Below, piece by piece: positions 1-8,207 of a stretch of DNA of 64,000 nt (position 1 is the first letter of the stretch; each line of letters begins with the position of its first letter). The notes below the pieces were generated by a model, which had not been told where the DNA came from, did not search any database, and saw nothing but the letters and a program-made list of their open reading frames with translations. The stretch lies in assembly GCF_013522705.1 (NCBI RefSeq), contig NZ_JAAMRE010000002.1, positions 248,001 through 312,000 on the forward strand, given 5' to 3'. A program made the position numbers and the translations under genes. Source of the DNA: Pseudomonas lurida (GTDB lineage: Bacteria > Pseudomonadota > Gammaproteobacteria > Pseudomonadales > Pseudomonadaceae).

Positions 1-336
1 GCGCGGCGGTTCAGCGACAACTCCAACGACCCGGCCTTCAAGCCGTTCCTGGAAGCCGATCCACTGCAGCCACGGCAACTGCCAACCGCCTGGGTGGGCG
101 CCCTGGCGCGCTGGATCAAGCGCATCGAAGCCGCCCCGCGCAGCACGCGGCGGCCGGTGATTGTGCAGGGTGAGGAAGACATGACGGTGGACTGGCAACA
201 CAACCTGCAAGTGCTGCGCGGCAAGTTCGACCGGCCCGAGGTGCTGATGCTGCCGCGTGGCCGGCATCATCTGGCGAATGAGATTCCTGAGATTCGCGAA
301 GAGTACTTCCGGTATTTGACGGACCATCTGAAATAA
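1..336 (+). CDS. alpha/beta hydrolase, C-terminal part (5' end outside window)
   Basis: The reading frame is open from base 1 and ends at a TAA, so only the last 111 residues are visible. They look like the C-terminal third of a serine alpha/beta hydrolase. An acidic residue in the GEEDMTVDW segment after a beta strand, and a histidine in the RGRHHLANE segment, fit the Asp and His of the catalytic triad. The nucleophile lies upstream of the window. The substrate cannot be told from this part. A REP-like palindrome follows and the next gene is convergent, so this is the end of its transcription unit. Confidence 0.7.
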   Translation, partial: ARRFSDNSNDPAFKPFLEADPLQPRQLPTAWVGALARWIKRIEAAPRSTRRPVIVQGEEDMTVDWQHNLQVLRGKFDRPEVLMLPRGRHHLANEIPEIREEYFRYLTDHLK

Positions 337-347
337 CACGGTGCCAA

Positions 348-376
348 TGCGGGAGGGGGGCAAGCCCCTCCACATT
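348..376. repeat. REP-like GTGGGAGGGG palindrome (imperfect)
   Basis: A G-rich arm and a C-rich arm around GCAAG form a short imperfect hairpin between two convergent genes. It resembles the other GTGGGAGGGGGCTTGCCCCC-type elements in this window and could also act as a transcription end. Confidence 0.6.
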
Positions 377-378
377 TT

Positions 379-1131
379 CTACTGCGCCAGGCTTGAGGTG
401 CTCTGGCCGACTGCCAGACCTGCGCGAATCGCCGCCAGCGCCGCCTGGTAATACGCCTTACCTTCCGGTGACTCCGCAAACGTTGCGAACTCTTCCAGCT
501 CCGGGTCGGATAAATCCCGATAGACGTACAGCAGAGTGTTGTTCAGGTCTTTGTCGATCTGTTGCATCAGCCGCTCACGCTGGCCATTCAGCATGCCTTG
601 GGCCTGACCGCCGCCCAGCAGGCCAGGGATCATCTGGCTGAGGCTGTCGGCCGCCACACCGGCAATCGCCAGGCTGACCTCCGCGCCGGCTTCGCGGGCG
701 GGCAGGGCTTGGGCCAGGTGGCCGATGATCAGGCTGCGGGTGGCGTCGGCCTGGATTTTCGGCAGGCCCTGGGCGTTTTTGGCCAACTGATCGCGGCGGG
801 TGGCCAGCAACTCGGCAGCGACGATCTTGCGCCCCAAGGGTGACTGAAAGAACGCCAGCGCCGGCGCCGGGTCCGCCAGGTGCTTGCGCAACTGCGCTTC
901 GGCGCGCTGATCCATGGCCTGGGCGGCGAAGCGCTGGTTGCTGTTATCCACCAGCGCCTGATACACCGCCGGCGGCAGGCTGTTGCGATAGCGCTGCTGG
1001 GCGGCGGCGAGGGCATCATTGAAATGCGCACGTTGTTCGGCCCAGCCGGCGACCTTGTACAACTGGTCATGGCCGTCTGCCCAGGCGGGCAAAACGCAGA
1101 ACATCAGCAAGGAAAAAAACAAACGACGCAT
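379..1131 (-). CDS. DUF2059-type exported protein
   Basis: This 250-residue protein starts with a clear Sec signal peptide (basic MRRL, hydrophobic stretch, Ala-x-Ala-like cleavage near residue 18, after PAWA), so it should act in the periplasm. The mature part is predicted mostly helical. The segment AFFQSPLGRKIVAAE and a similar later one (FATFAESPEGKAYYQAAL) match the repeated pattern of DUF2059 proteins. No catalytic motif is visible and the function of the family is unknown to me. It is transcribed alone and divergently from the 2OG oxygenase gene. Confidence 0.7.
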   Translation of the reverse strand: MRRLFFSLLMFCVLPAWADGHDQLYKVAGWAEQRAHFNDALAAAQQRYRNSLPPAVYQALVDNSNQRFAAQAMDQRAEAQLRKHLADPAPALAFFQSPLGRKIVAAELLATRRDQLAKNAQGLPKIQADATRSLIIGHLAQALPAREAGAEVSLAIAGVAADSLSQMIPGLLGGGQAQGMLNGQRERLMQQIDKDLNNTLLYVYRDLSDPELEEFATFAESPEGKAYYQAALAAIRAGLAVGQSTSSLAQ

Positions 1132-1254
1132 ATGGACTCCTGTCAGTCGGCCACTATTGTCCGTGTCGGGCGTAGGATTTGTCGAGAAATCCTGTCGGTC
1201 ACTTGAACTAATCTATGTTCAGACGCTCGGCGGCTCTGTCGGATTCACAGGCGT

Positions 1255-1896
1255 ATGGATACTATGCGCGCCATGCAAATACCCTTCGATCATCCCCTGC
1301 TGCAACGCATTGTCGACGACCTGGCCGAAAAAGGCTGGTCGCAGCAGAATGGCTTCCTGCCCCAGGCTCTGACCCTGGAACTGGCGGCTGAGTGCCGTAA
1401 ACGTGCGGCCGAGGGCGAATTAGCACCCGCGGCGGTAGGACGCGGGCCGGCACAGGAGATCCGCGAAGGCATTCGCGGCGACCATATCCAATGGTTGGAA
1501 GAGGGCGATGCGCCAGTCTGCGACGCCTACATGGCGGTGATGGACAGCCTGCGCCTGGCGATGAACCGGGGGCTCTTCCTCGGCCTGGAAGATTTCGAAA
1601 GTCATTTCGCGATGTACCCGCCGGGGGCGTTTTACCTCAAGCATCTGGACCGTTTTCGCGATGATGACCGGCGCATGGTCTCGGCGGTGATCTACCTGAA
1701 TGACGCCTGGCTGCCCGAACATGGCGGCCAGTTGCGCATGTACCTCAAGAATGGCGTCGAATACGATGTGGTGCCCACCGGCGGCAGCCTGGTGGTATTC
1801 CTGTCGGGCGAAGTGCCCCACGAAGTCATGCCTGCCTCGCGCGAACGGCTGTCCCTCACCGGCTGGTTTCGCCGGCGGGGCAACGAGCCGTTTTAA
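1255..1896 (+). CDS. 2OG-Fe(II) oxygenase family protein
   Basis: A protein of up to 213 residues with the double-stranded beta-helix pattern of 2-oxoglutarate/Fe(II) dioxygenases of the prolyl-4-hydroxylase type. The HxD pair is in FYLKHLDRF. The distal histidine (VPHEVMP) is followed by an arginine in RERLSLTGWF that would bind the 2-oxoglutarate carboxylate. It probably hydroxylates a protein or small molecule; the substrate is unknown. In-frame ATGs at 1255, 1264 and 1273 all lack a strong ribosome site, so the start is uncertain. The stop is only two bases before the DUF523 start, so the two are surely co-translated. Confidence 0.8.
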   Translation: MDTMRAMQIPFDHPLLQRIVDDLAEKGWSQQNGFLPQALTLELAAECRKRAAEGELAPAAVGRGPAQEIREGIRGDHIQWLEEGDAPVCDAYMAVMDSLRLAMNRGLFLGLEDFESHFAMYPPGAFYLKHLDRFRDDDRRMVSAVIYLNDAWLPEHGGQLRMYLKNGVEYDVVPTGGSLVVFLSGEVPHEVMPASRERLSLTGWFRRRGNEPF

Positions 1897-1898
1897 CC

Positions 1899-2381
1899 AT
1901 GCACAAGATACTGATCAGCCGCTGCCTGCTGGGCCACAAGGTGCGCTACGACGGCGGCGCCAGCGGGCCGTTCGACCAACTGGCCGCGTGGCAGGCTGAG
2001 GGACGGGTGGTTGCGATCTGCCCGGAAGTGGCGGGCGGTTTGCCGACGCCCAGGCCTTCTGCCGAAATCCCCGGTGGTCAGGGCGTCGACGTGTGGGAGG
2101 GCCGTGCCAAAGTGCTGACGGCCGAGGGCGAAGACTTCAGCGCCGCCTTCATGGACGGCGCGCGCCAGGCCCTGGCCCTGGTGCAGCAGCACGATATCCG
2201 CATTGCTGTGCTCAAGGCCAATAGCCCGTCGTGCGGCAATCTGCTGACCTATGACGGTACCTTCGCCGGGGTAAAGGTCAGTGGCGAGGGCGTAACGGCG
2301 GCGCTGCTCAAGCGTCATGGCGTGCAGGTATTCAGTGAGCTGGAGCTGCCGGAGGCGGCACAGGCGTTGACGCGCCTGTAG
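1899..2381 (+). CDS. DUF523 domain-containing protein
   Basis: The 160-residue product shows the DUF523 signature: N-terminal ISRCLLGHKVRYDG, ICPEVAGGLPTPRP, and a central KANSPSCG with conserved cysteines. The family's biochemical role is not established; the conserved cysteines suggest metal or thiol chemistry. Its ATG comes two bases after the 2OG oxygenase stop. Its last 50 bases overlap, in the opposite direction, the 3' end of the solute-binding protein gene, which is an unusually deep convergent overlap. Confidence 0.85.
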   Translation: MHKILISRCLLGHKVRYDGGASGPFDQLAAWQAEGRVVAICPEVAGGLPTPRPSAEIPGGQGVDVWEGRAKVLTAEGEDFSAAFMDGARQALALVQQHDIRIAVLKANSPSCGNLLTYDGTFAGVKVSGEGVTAALLKRHGVQVFSELELPEAAQALTRL

Positions 2382-2856
2382 GGGCGTCGGCCTCGAACCA
2401 TTTTTGCGACAGCGTCTTCAATCGGCCATCGTCCTTCATCCGCTTCAACGCCCCGTCCACACTCGTCTTGAACGCCGGGTTACCCTTCTGGAACGGGATC
2501 GCCAGTTCAGGCTTCTCGTGATAGGCCTCACTGAAATCGAACTGATCCTCAAGCTCGGCAGTCTTAGCGATATGGTTGATGGCCACGTCGTATTTGCCGG
2601 TTGCTACACCGGGTAGCATGTCGGCGTCATCGGTGGTGATGAACGAGGCGCGCACATCCATTTCCTTCGCCAGCAGTTCACCCAGCTCCACTTCAAAACC
2701 GGTGAGCTTGTCGCCTTCCTTGAAGTTGTAGGGCGGGGTATTGGCTTCAAGGGCGATGCGCAGCTCACCACGATCATTGACGTCGTCGATCAGTTCGGCA
2801 TGAGCCAAAGGGCTCAGAAGGGGAAGCAGCAGTAACAGGCCAGGCGAAAAGCGCAT
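2332..2856 (-). CDS. short periplasmic solute-binding protein (SBP_bac_3), lobe II missing
   Basis: A 174-residue protein with a signal peptide (leucine-rich, ending AHA) and an amino-acid-type binding fold: RGELRIALEANTPPYNF, GFEVELGELLAKEM, LPGVATGKYDVAI. After FDFSEAYHEKPEL it jumps to AIPFQKGNP and the terminal KWFEAD motif. Relatives have about 70-90 more residues between these points, forming lobe II. It also has a Pro/Ala-rich tail. The ATG at 2856 has an AGGAG five bases upstream, so it is preferred to the GTG at 2862. No permease or ATPase is adjacent. It may be a degenerate protein or a binding protein turned to another use. Confidence 0.7.
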   Translation of the reverse strand: MRFSPGLLLLLPLLSPLAHAELIDDVNDRGELRIALEANTPPYNFKEGDKLTGFEVELGELLAKEMDVRASFITTDDADMLPGVATGKYDVAINHIAKTAELEDQFDFSEAYHEKPELAIPFQKGNPAFKTSVDGALKRMKDDGRLKTLSQKWFEADAPTGASTPVPPPAAPAH

Positions 2857-2989
2857 GGTCACTCCTAGAAAATTCGAATGTGCGAGGCGCCGTTCAGCAT
2901 CGCTTTGCTATGGTGTTGAGTGCCTTGGACAGCAATTTGTCGCGAAGTTGTCACAACCCTGCAGATTTCATAAAGAAGTGGAGAAGCGA

Positions 2990-3430
2990 ATGAAAGCCCT
3001 TTTGTCCCGTGCAACGATTGCCAGCCTGTTGCTGGGTGCCTCGATGTTGGCCAGCGCCGCCGACCTGCCGCGCACGCCGGCGCCTGAAGGTGCTGAAGTG
3101 TTTATCGTCTCGCCGAAGGATGGCGCGACCGTCGACAAAACCTTCACCGTCAAATTCGGCGTGAAAAACCTGGACCTGGAGCCGATCGACAAGCAAGTGC
3201 CTAACGCCGGTCACCATCACCTGCTGGTTGACCAGGATGTGACGGCGCTTAAGGCCGCCGACGCGATCCCGGCCACCGCGACCTCGATCCACTTCGGCAA
3301 GGCGCAAACCGAAACCGAGCTGACCCTGACCCCAGGCAAGCACACCTTGCAACTGGTGGCAGGCGACAACGTGCATCGCCAGTTCGAGCCAACGGTCGCC
3401 TCGAAAGTCATCACCGTTAACGTCAAGTAA
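2990..3430 (+). CDS. DUF4399 exported protein
   Basis: The ATG at 2990 gives a 146-residue protein with a Sec signal peptide (MKALLSRAT start, cleavage near ASAAD). The mature part contains FIVSPKDGATV, FGVKNLDL, and a His-rich NAGHHHLLVD segment typical of DUF4399, a small beta-rich periplasmic domain that may bind metal. A later HFGKAQTETELTLTPGKHTLQLVAGD segment completes the family pattern. Function is unknown. The frame is open further upstream, but the signal peptide and the GTGGAGAAGCG ribosome site fix this start. It ends at a strong bidirectional terminator shared with serA. Confidence 0.8.
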   Translation: MKALLSRATIASLLLGASMLASAADLPRTPAPEGAEVFIVSPKDGATVDKTFTVKFGVKNLDLEPIDKQVPNAGHHHLLVDQDVTALKAADAIPATATSIHFGKAQTETELTLTPGKHTLQLVAGDNVHRQFEPTVASKVITVNVK

Positions 3431-3443
3431 GCGTTCTGCGGAC

Positions 3444-3480
3444 AAAAAAATGGGAGACCCCTGCGGGTCTCCCATTTTTT
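3444..3480. terminator. bidirectional rho-independent terminator
   Basis: A perfect 10-bp stem TGGGAGACCC / GGGTCTCCCA with a CTGC loop is flanked by seven A on the left and six T on the right. It therefore works for both the DUF4399 gene and the convergent serA gene. Confidence 0.92.
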
Positions 3481-3497
3481 GTACAGCGGTTAAAGCC

Positions 3498-4727
3498 TTA
3501 GAACAACACGCGGCTACGAATCGTGCCGTTGATGTGCTGCAGCTTCTCTTGCGCCAGGTCCGAGTACTCGGCGTCGACGTCGATTACCACGTAGCCGACC
3601 TTCTCGTTGGTCTGCAGGAACTGACCGGAAATGTTGATGCCGTTTTCCGCGAAGACCTTGTTGATCTCGCTCATCACACCCGGAATGTTCTGGTGGATGT
3701 GCAGCAGGCGGTGCTTGCCAGGGTGAGCCGGCAGGGCCACTTCCGGGAAGTTGACGGACGAGACCGACGTACCGTTGTCGCTGTACTTGACCAGCTTCTC
3801 GGCCACTTCCAGACCGATGTTGGCCTGGGCTTCAGCGGTGGAACCGCCGATGTGCGGAGTCAGGATCACATTGTCCAGGCCACGCAGCGGGCTTTCGAAA
3901 ATGTCATCGTTGGAGCGCGGCTCAACCGGGAATACGTCGATGGCGGCGCCGATCAGGTGCTTGTCCTTGATCGCATCGGCCAGGGCGTCCAGTTCGACCA
4001 CGGTACCGCGCGCGGCGTTGATCAGGATGCCGCCTTTCTTGATGGCGCGGATTTCCTTCTCACCGATCATCCACTGGGTCTCAGCGGTTTCCGGTACGTG
4101 CAGGGTCACGATGTCGGACATGCCCAGCAGTTCGGTCAGGCTCGACACCTGCGTGGCGTTGCCCAATGGCAGCTTGGTCAGGGTGTCGTAGAAGAACACC
4201 TGCATGCCCAGGCCTTCGGCCAATACCGAAAGCTGCGTGCCGATCGAGCCGTAACCGACGATACCCAGCTTCTTGCCGCGGATTTCGAAGGAGTTGGCCG
4301 CGCTCTTGATCCAGCCGCCACGGTGGCAGGAAGCGTTCTTCTCAGGGATACCGCGCAGCAGCAGGATGGCCTCGGCCAGCACCAGCTCCGCCACGGAGCG
4401 GGTGTTGGAATACGGTGCGTTGAACACCGCGATACCGCGCTCGCGCGCTGCGTTGAGGTCGACCTGGTTGGTGCCGATGCAGAAGCAGCCGACCGCCACG
4501 AGCTTCTTGGCGTGATCGAAGATTTCTTCGGTCAGCTGAGTGCGTGAGCGAATGCCGATAAAGTGCGCGTCGGCGATCTTTTCCTTTAGCTGGGCTTCCG
4601 GCAGAGAACTGGTGATGTACTCAATGCTGGTGTACCCGGCGGCTTTCAGAACGTCGACAGCCGATGGGTGGACGCCTTCCAGAAGAAGGAACTTGATCTT
4701 GCTCTTATCGAGAGAAGTCTTGCTCAT
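3498..4727 (-). CDS. serA: D-3-phosphoglycerate dehydrogenase
   Basis: The 409-residue product is the full-length ACT-containing SerA of gamma-proteobacteria. It oxidises 3-phosphoglycerate to 3-phosphohydroxypyruvate, the first step of serine synthesis, and is normally inhibited by serine at the ACT domain. Visible are the NAD-binding LGIVGYGSIGTQLSVLAE, catalytic arginine in INAARGTVVE, the catalytic His in LTPHIGGSTAEAQ, and the C-terminal ACT domain (about residues 335-409, HRLLHIHQNIPGVMSEI). SerA enzymes of this type also reduce 2-oxoglutarate to D-2-hydroxyglutarate, which explains the divergent neighbour. It is monocistronic with its own terminator. Confidence 0.97.
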   Translation of the reverse strand: MSKTSLDKSKIKFLLLEGVHPSAVDVLKAAGYTSIEYITSSLPEAQLKEKIADAHFIGIRSRTQLTEEIFDHAKKLVAVGCFCIGTNQVDLNAARERGIAVFNAPYSNTRSVAELVLAEAILLLRGIPEKNASCHRGGWIKSAANSFEIRGKKLGIVGYGSIGTQLSVLAEGLGMQVFFYDTLTKLPLGNATQVSSLTELLGMSDIVTLHVPETAETQWMIGEKEIRAIKKGGILINAARGTVVELDALADAIKDKHLIGAAIDVFPVEPRSNDDIFESPLRGLDNVILTPHIGGSTAEAQANIGLEVAEKLVKYSDNGTSVSSVNFPEVALPAHPGKHRLLHIHQNIPGVMSEINKVFAENGINISGQFLQTNEKVGYVVIDVDAEYSDLAQEKLQHINGTIRSRVLF

Positions 4728-4843
4728 CTGCGTAAACCTGTATCCCGGAGAAAAATGGCAGGGAGTCGGATCACTTAAGCTGACCCGGACGGCAGGAAAG
4801 CCGTCACCGCAGAAACGCCCTTGGGCTCTGTCCTGCGGGGGCG

Positions 4844-4857
4844 GTATGCTAGCATAC
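4844..4857. promoter_or_regulatory. perfect 14-bp palindrome in the serA / D2HGDH divergent promoter region
   Basis: GTATGCTAGCATAC is a perfect inverted repeat, 117 bp upstream of the serA ATG and 76 bp upstream of the dehydrogenase ATG. It contains TATGCT on both strands, so it may be an operator or overlap a -10 element. No regulator can be named from sequence. Confidence 0.45.
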
Positions 4858-4932
4858 GCGCCCCGCTAAACACCTATTCCTGCGACGTGAAGCGTTCTCA
4901 GGATGACCATGAATTGTTCGAGAGTTCTGTCG

Positions 4933-6327
4933 ATGACCCATCCTGCCCTGATTGATGAGCTGAAGACCCTGGTTGAGCCCGGCAAAGTGCTGACCGACGC
5001 CGACTCCCTGGAGGCTTACGGCAAGGATTGGACCAAGCATTTCGCTCCGGCACCCATGGCTATCGCGTTTCCCAAGACCATCGAGCAGGTGCAGGCCATT
5101 GTCCGTTGGGCCAACGAGCGCCAGGTGGCGCTGGTGCCGTCGGGCGGGCGTACCGGCCTGTCGGCGGCAGCGGTTGCGGCCAATGGCGAGGTGGTGGTGT
5201 CGTTTGACTATATGAACCAGATTCTCGACGTGAACCTCACCGACCGTACTGCCGTGTGCCAGCCGGGCGTGGTCACCAAGCAACTGCAGAATGTCGCCGA
5301 AGAAAACGGCCTGTATTACCCGGTGGACTTCGCATCGTCCGGTTCCAGCCAGATTGGCGGCAATATCGGCACCAATGCCGGCGGGATCAAGGTGATTCGC
5401 TACGGCATGACCCGTAACTGGGTAGCGGGCATGAAAGTCGTCACCGGCAAGGGCGACGTGCTGGAACTGAACCGCGACCTGATCAAGAACGCCACCGGCT
5501 ACGACATTCGCCAGTTGTTCATCGGTGCCGAAGGCACGCTGGGGTTTGTGGTCGAAGCGACCATGCGCCTGGACCGCGCGCCGAAGAACCTCACCGCCAT
5601 GGTGTTGGGCACCACCGACTTCGATTCGATCATGCCGGTGCTGCACGCGTTTCAGGGCAAGGTCGACCTGACTGCCTTTGAGTTCTTCTCCGACAAAGCC
5701 CTGGCCAAAGTCCTCGGCCGTGGTGACGTACCGGCGCCGTTCGACACCGAGTGCCCGTTCTACGCACTGCTGGAATTCGAAGCCACCACCGAAGAAGTCG
5801 CCAACCATGCCCTGGAGACCTTCGAGCACTGTGTCGAGCAGGGTTGGGTGCTGGACGGGGTGATGAGCCAGAGCGAAACCCAGTTGCACAACCTGTGGAA
5901 GCTGCGCGAGTACATCTCCGAGACCATTTCCCACTGGACGCCGTACAAGAACGATATTTCGGTGACGGTTTCCAAAGTGCCGGCGTTCCTCAGCGAAATC
6001 GACGCCATTGTCGGCGAACATTACCCGGATTTCGAAATCGTCTGGTTTGGTCACATCGGTGACGGCAACCTGCACCTGAACATCCTCAAGCCGGAAAACC
6101 TGAGCAAGGACGAGTTCTTCGCCAAATGCGCCACTGTGAACAAGTGGGTGTTCGAAACCGTTCAGAAGTACAACGGCTCGATCTCCGCCGAGCACGGCGT
6201 GGGCATGACCAAGCGCGATTACCTGACCTACAGCCGCTCGCCGGTTGAAATCGAATACATGAAGGCCGTCAAGGCCGTGTTCGACCCGAACGGGATCATG
6301 AACCCGGGCAAAATCTTCGCTGTTTAA
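4933..6327 (+). CDS. D-2-hydroxyglutarate dehydrogenase (FAD-linked)
   Basis: From the ATG at 4933 the protein has 464 residues, the usual length; the upstream ATG at 4903 would add ten unconserved residues. It has a PCMH-type FAD domain (VPSGGRTGLSAAAVA, then GSSQIGGNIGTNAGGIKVIRYG) and a C-terminal FAD-oxidase domain with the metal-binding histidines in WFGHIGDGNLHLNI and the ISAEHGVG motif. The family oxidises D-2-hydroxyglutarate to 2-oxoglutarate and passes electrons to ETF. In Pseudomonas stutzeri this enzyme is known to remove the D-2-hydroxyglutarate made by SerA, which is encoded divergently here. An FAH-family gene follows after 22 bases, probably co-transcribed. Confidence 0.88.
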   Translation: MTHPALIDELKTLVEPGKVLTDADSLEAYGKDWTKHFAPAPMAIAFPKTIEQVQAIVRWANERQVALVPSGGRTGLSAAAVAANGEVVVSFDYMNQILDVNLTDRTAVCQPGVVTKQLQNVAEENGLYYPVDFASSGSSQIGGNIGTNAGGIKVIRYGMTRNWVAGMKVVTGKGDVLELNRDLIKNATGYDIRQLFIGAEGTLGFVVEATMRLDRAPKNLTAMVLGTTDFDSIMPVLHAFQGKVDLTAFEFFSDKALAKVLGRGDVPAPFDTECPFYALLEFEATTEEVANHALETFEHCVEQGWVLDGVMSQSETQLHNLWKLREYISETISHWTPYKNDISVTVSKVPAFLSEIDAIVGEHYPDFEIVWFGHIGDGNLHLNILKPENLSKDEFFAKCATVNKWVFETVQKYNGSISAEHGVGMTKRDYLTYSRSPVEIEYMKAVKAVFDPNGIMNPGKIFAV

Positions 6328-6349
6328 CCGCCCCTCAAGGAGTCGTTTC

Positions 6350-7015
6350 ATGAGCTACCAGCACAAGTATGTCGACGGCACCCACATCCACTTCCCGGTG
6401 GGCAAGGTGGTGTGCATCGGGCGTAACTACGCCGAACATGCCAAGGAACTGGACAACCCGGTACCGACCGAGCCGTTGTTGTTCATCAAACCGGGCAGTT
6501 GCGTGGTGCCGCTGGAAGGCGGTTTCGCCATTCCTGCCGAGCGCGGTTCGGTGCACTACGAGGCGGAAATCGCGGTGCTGATCGGTAAGCCGCTGTCGGC
6601 CAAGCCAAGCCGTGAGGAAGTGCTGGACGCCATCTCCGGTTTCGCGCCGGCGCTGGACCTGACCCTGCGCGACAAGCAGGCCGAACTCAAGGCCAAGGGC
6701 CTGCCGTGGGAAGTCGCCAAGTCATTCGACGGCGCGGCGGTGATTGCGCCGTTCGTGGTCGACAGTACCTTCCCTGACCTGACCGACATTGGCATTCGCT
6801 TGACCATCAACGACGAAGTGCGTCAGGACGGCAGCAGCGCGCAGATGCTCAACCCGATCGTGCCGATGATCCAGTACATGGCCGGCTGCTTCTCGCTGCA
6901 GGCAGGAGACGTGATCCTCACCGGTACTCCGGCCGGCGTCGGGCCGTTGAATGCAGGTGATGAGCTGGTGTTGGAATTGCCGAACGTGAGTCGCTTCGAA
7001 AGCGTCGTTCGCTGA
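6350..7015 (+). CDS. fumarylacetoacetate hydrolase family protein (FAHD1/YcgM type)
   Basis: A 221-residue single-domain FAH protein. The core motif IGRNYAEHAKEL, metal-binding acidic residues in HYEAEIAVLIGK, DLTLRD and the C-terminal GDVILTGTPAGVGPL are all present, which fits acylpyruvase, oxaloacetate decarboxylase or oxaloacetate tautomerase activity as in FAHD1/YcgM proteins. It lacks the N-terminal domain of true fumarylacetoacetase. It starts 22 bases after the dehydrogenase gene behind an AAGGAG site, so the two likely form one operon, and both act on 2-oxo or 2-hydroxy diacids. The exact substrate cannot be fixed from sequence. Confidence 0.85.
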   Translation: MSYQHKYVDGTHIHFPVGKVVCIGRNYAEHAKELDNPVPTEPLLFIKPGSCVVPLEGGFAIPAERGSVHYEAEIAVLIGKPLSAKPSREEVLDAISGFAPALDLTLRDKQAELKAKGLPWEVAKSFDGAAVIAPFVVDSTFPDLTDIGIRLTINDEVRQDGSSAQMLNPIVPMIQYMAGCFSLQAGDVILTGTPAGVGPLNAGDELVLELPNVSRFESVVR

Positions 7016-7023
7016 ACGAAAGG

Positions 7024-7047
7024 GTGGGAGGGGTTTGCCCCTCCCAC
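7024..7047. repeat. REP-like palindrome
   Basis: A perfect 10-bp stem GTGGGAGGGG / CCCCTCCCAC around TTTG lies just after the FAH-family gene and probably also helps end its transcript. Confidence 0.75.
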
Positions 7048-7160
7048 ATAGCGGCTTTTGCATTTTTTTCACACGCAATCCGGATAATCCTCAGCCTCCA
7101 GCACGCGAGCCCATTGATCCTGTGCTAACCCCTAAAGCTCATCTGCAGGAAAAGCGCTCA

Positions 7161-8087
7161 ATGGCCGTGCCTCTGCCCTCTGCACCATCCAAGTCCCGTT
7201 CCCGTTTCGCCCTGCGCTGGTATTCCTGGCTGTTCCTGGCCGGGGCGGTGGTGTATGGCGTGGCGTGGCTGATGCATTGGGACGATCGCGGCGTACTGTG
7301 GGTGCTGGAACGGTTCGAAAGCCCTGCCGAGCGCAAGGAAAGCGTATGGCTGCCCGACTACCAGGCGATTATCGACGCCAAGGTGCTGCCGGGCCTGGAG
7401 AAGGACGAAGCCTCGGACATTACCTACAATCCGCAGACCAAAACCCTGTTTTCCGTGATGGGTAAAAACCCGTTTCTTGTCGAGCTGAGCCTGCAAGGCG
7501 ACGTGCTGCGCAAGATGCCGCTCAACGGCTGGGACAACCCCGAAGGCGTTGCGATGATGGAGAACGGCCTGATGGCGATTGTCGACGAGCGCCAGCATAC
7601 GCTCAGCATCGTCAAGGTCGAGGCCGCCACGCAACAGTTGACCAAGGCCGACTTCAAGAGCTATGACCTGGGCCCTTCCAAGGACCAGAACAAAGCGTTT
7701 GAGGCCGTGACCTGGGACAAGCATAACCAGCAGATAGTGTTGGGCGAGGAGCGCCCGCCGGCGTTGTTCACCTGGAAAAGCGACGGCGCCCAGCTCTTGA
7801 CCGGCGCTAAACAAAAGCTGGCGAGTAAAGAGTTGGACATGCGCAACCTCTCGGCCCTGGCCGTCGACCCGCGTACGGGCCATCTGCTGTTGCTGTCGGC
7901 CGATTCTCATTTGTTGCTGGAGTTGGATGAAAAGGGCGAGCAAGTCAGCTTCATGACCTTGCTCGGTGGCTTCAACGGCCTCAAGGACACCATTCCACGG
8001 GCTGAAGGGGTCACCCTCGACGAGGACGGCAACCTCTACGTGGTCAGTGAGCCGAACCTGTTCTATCGTTTTGAAAAGCAGAAGTAG
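7161..8087 (+). CDS. SdiA-regulated (YjiK-like) domain protein, first of tandem pair
   Basis: The ATG at 7161 with an AGGA nearby gives 308 residues. One N-terminal membrane helix (about residues 20-38, after a basic segment rich in Arg and Ser) anchors a periplasmic beta-propeller-like domain of the SdiA-regulated family: DITYNPQTKTLFSVMG, NPEGVAMMENGLMAIVDERQ, and AEGVTLDEDGNLYVVSEPN. The family's role is not established. The gene downstream encodes a clear paralogue ending in the same SEPNLFY motif, so the pair arose by tandem duplication. The open frame begins earlier at 7035, but that part crosses the REP region and has no signal. Confidence 0.8.
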   Translation: MAVPLPSAPSKSRSRFALRWYSWLFLAGAVVYGVAWLMHWDDRGVLWVLERFESPAERKESVWLPDYQAIIDAKVLPGLEKDEASDITYNPQTKTLFSVMGKNPFLVELSLQGDVLRKMPLNGWDNPEGVAMMENGLMAIVDERQHTLSIVKVEAATQQLTKADFKSYDLGPSKDQNKAFEAVTWDKHNQQIVLGEERPPALFTWKSDGAQLLTGAKQKLASKELDMRNLSALAVDPRTGHLLLLSADSHLLLELDEKGEQVSFMTLLGGFNGLKDTIPRAEGVTLDEDGNLYVVSEPNLFYRFEKQK

Positions 8088-8207
8088 CTGGCAAATTACG
8101 TCGGATATTTCTCTTTCAGCGGCATTCGCCAGACACTGTGGCGCGTTTAAGTTTAAATTCAGACCGGCGTGATATTCATTCGCCACTTTTGACTTTGAGC
8201 TTGCCCG

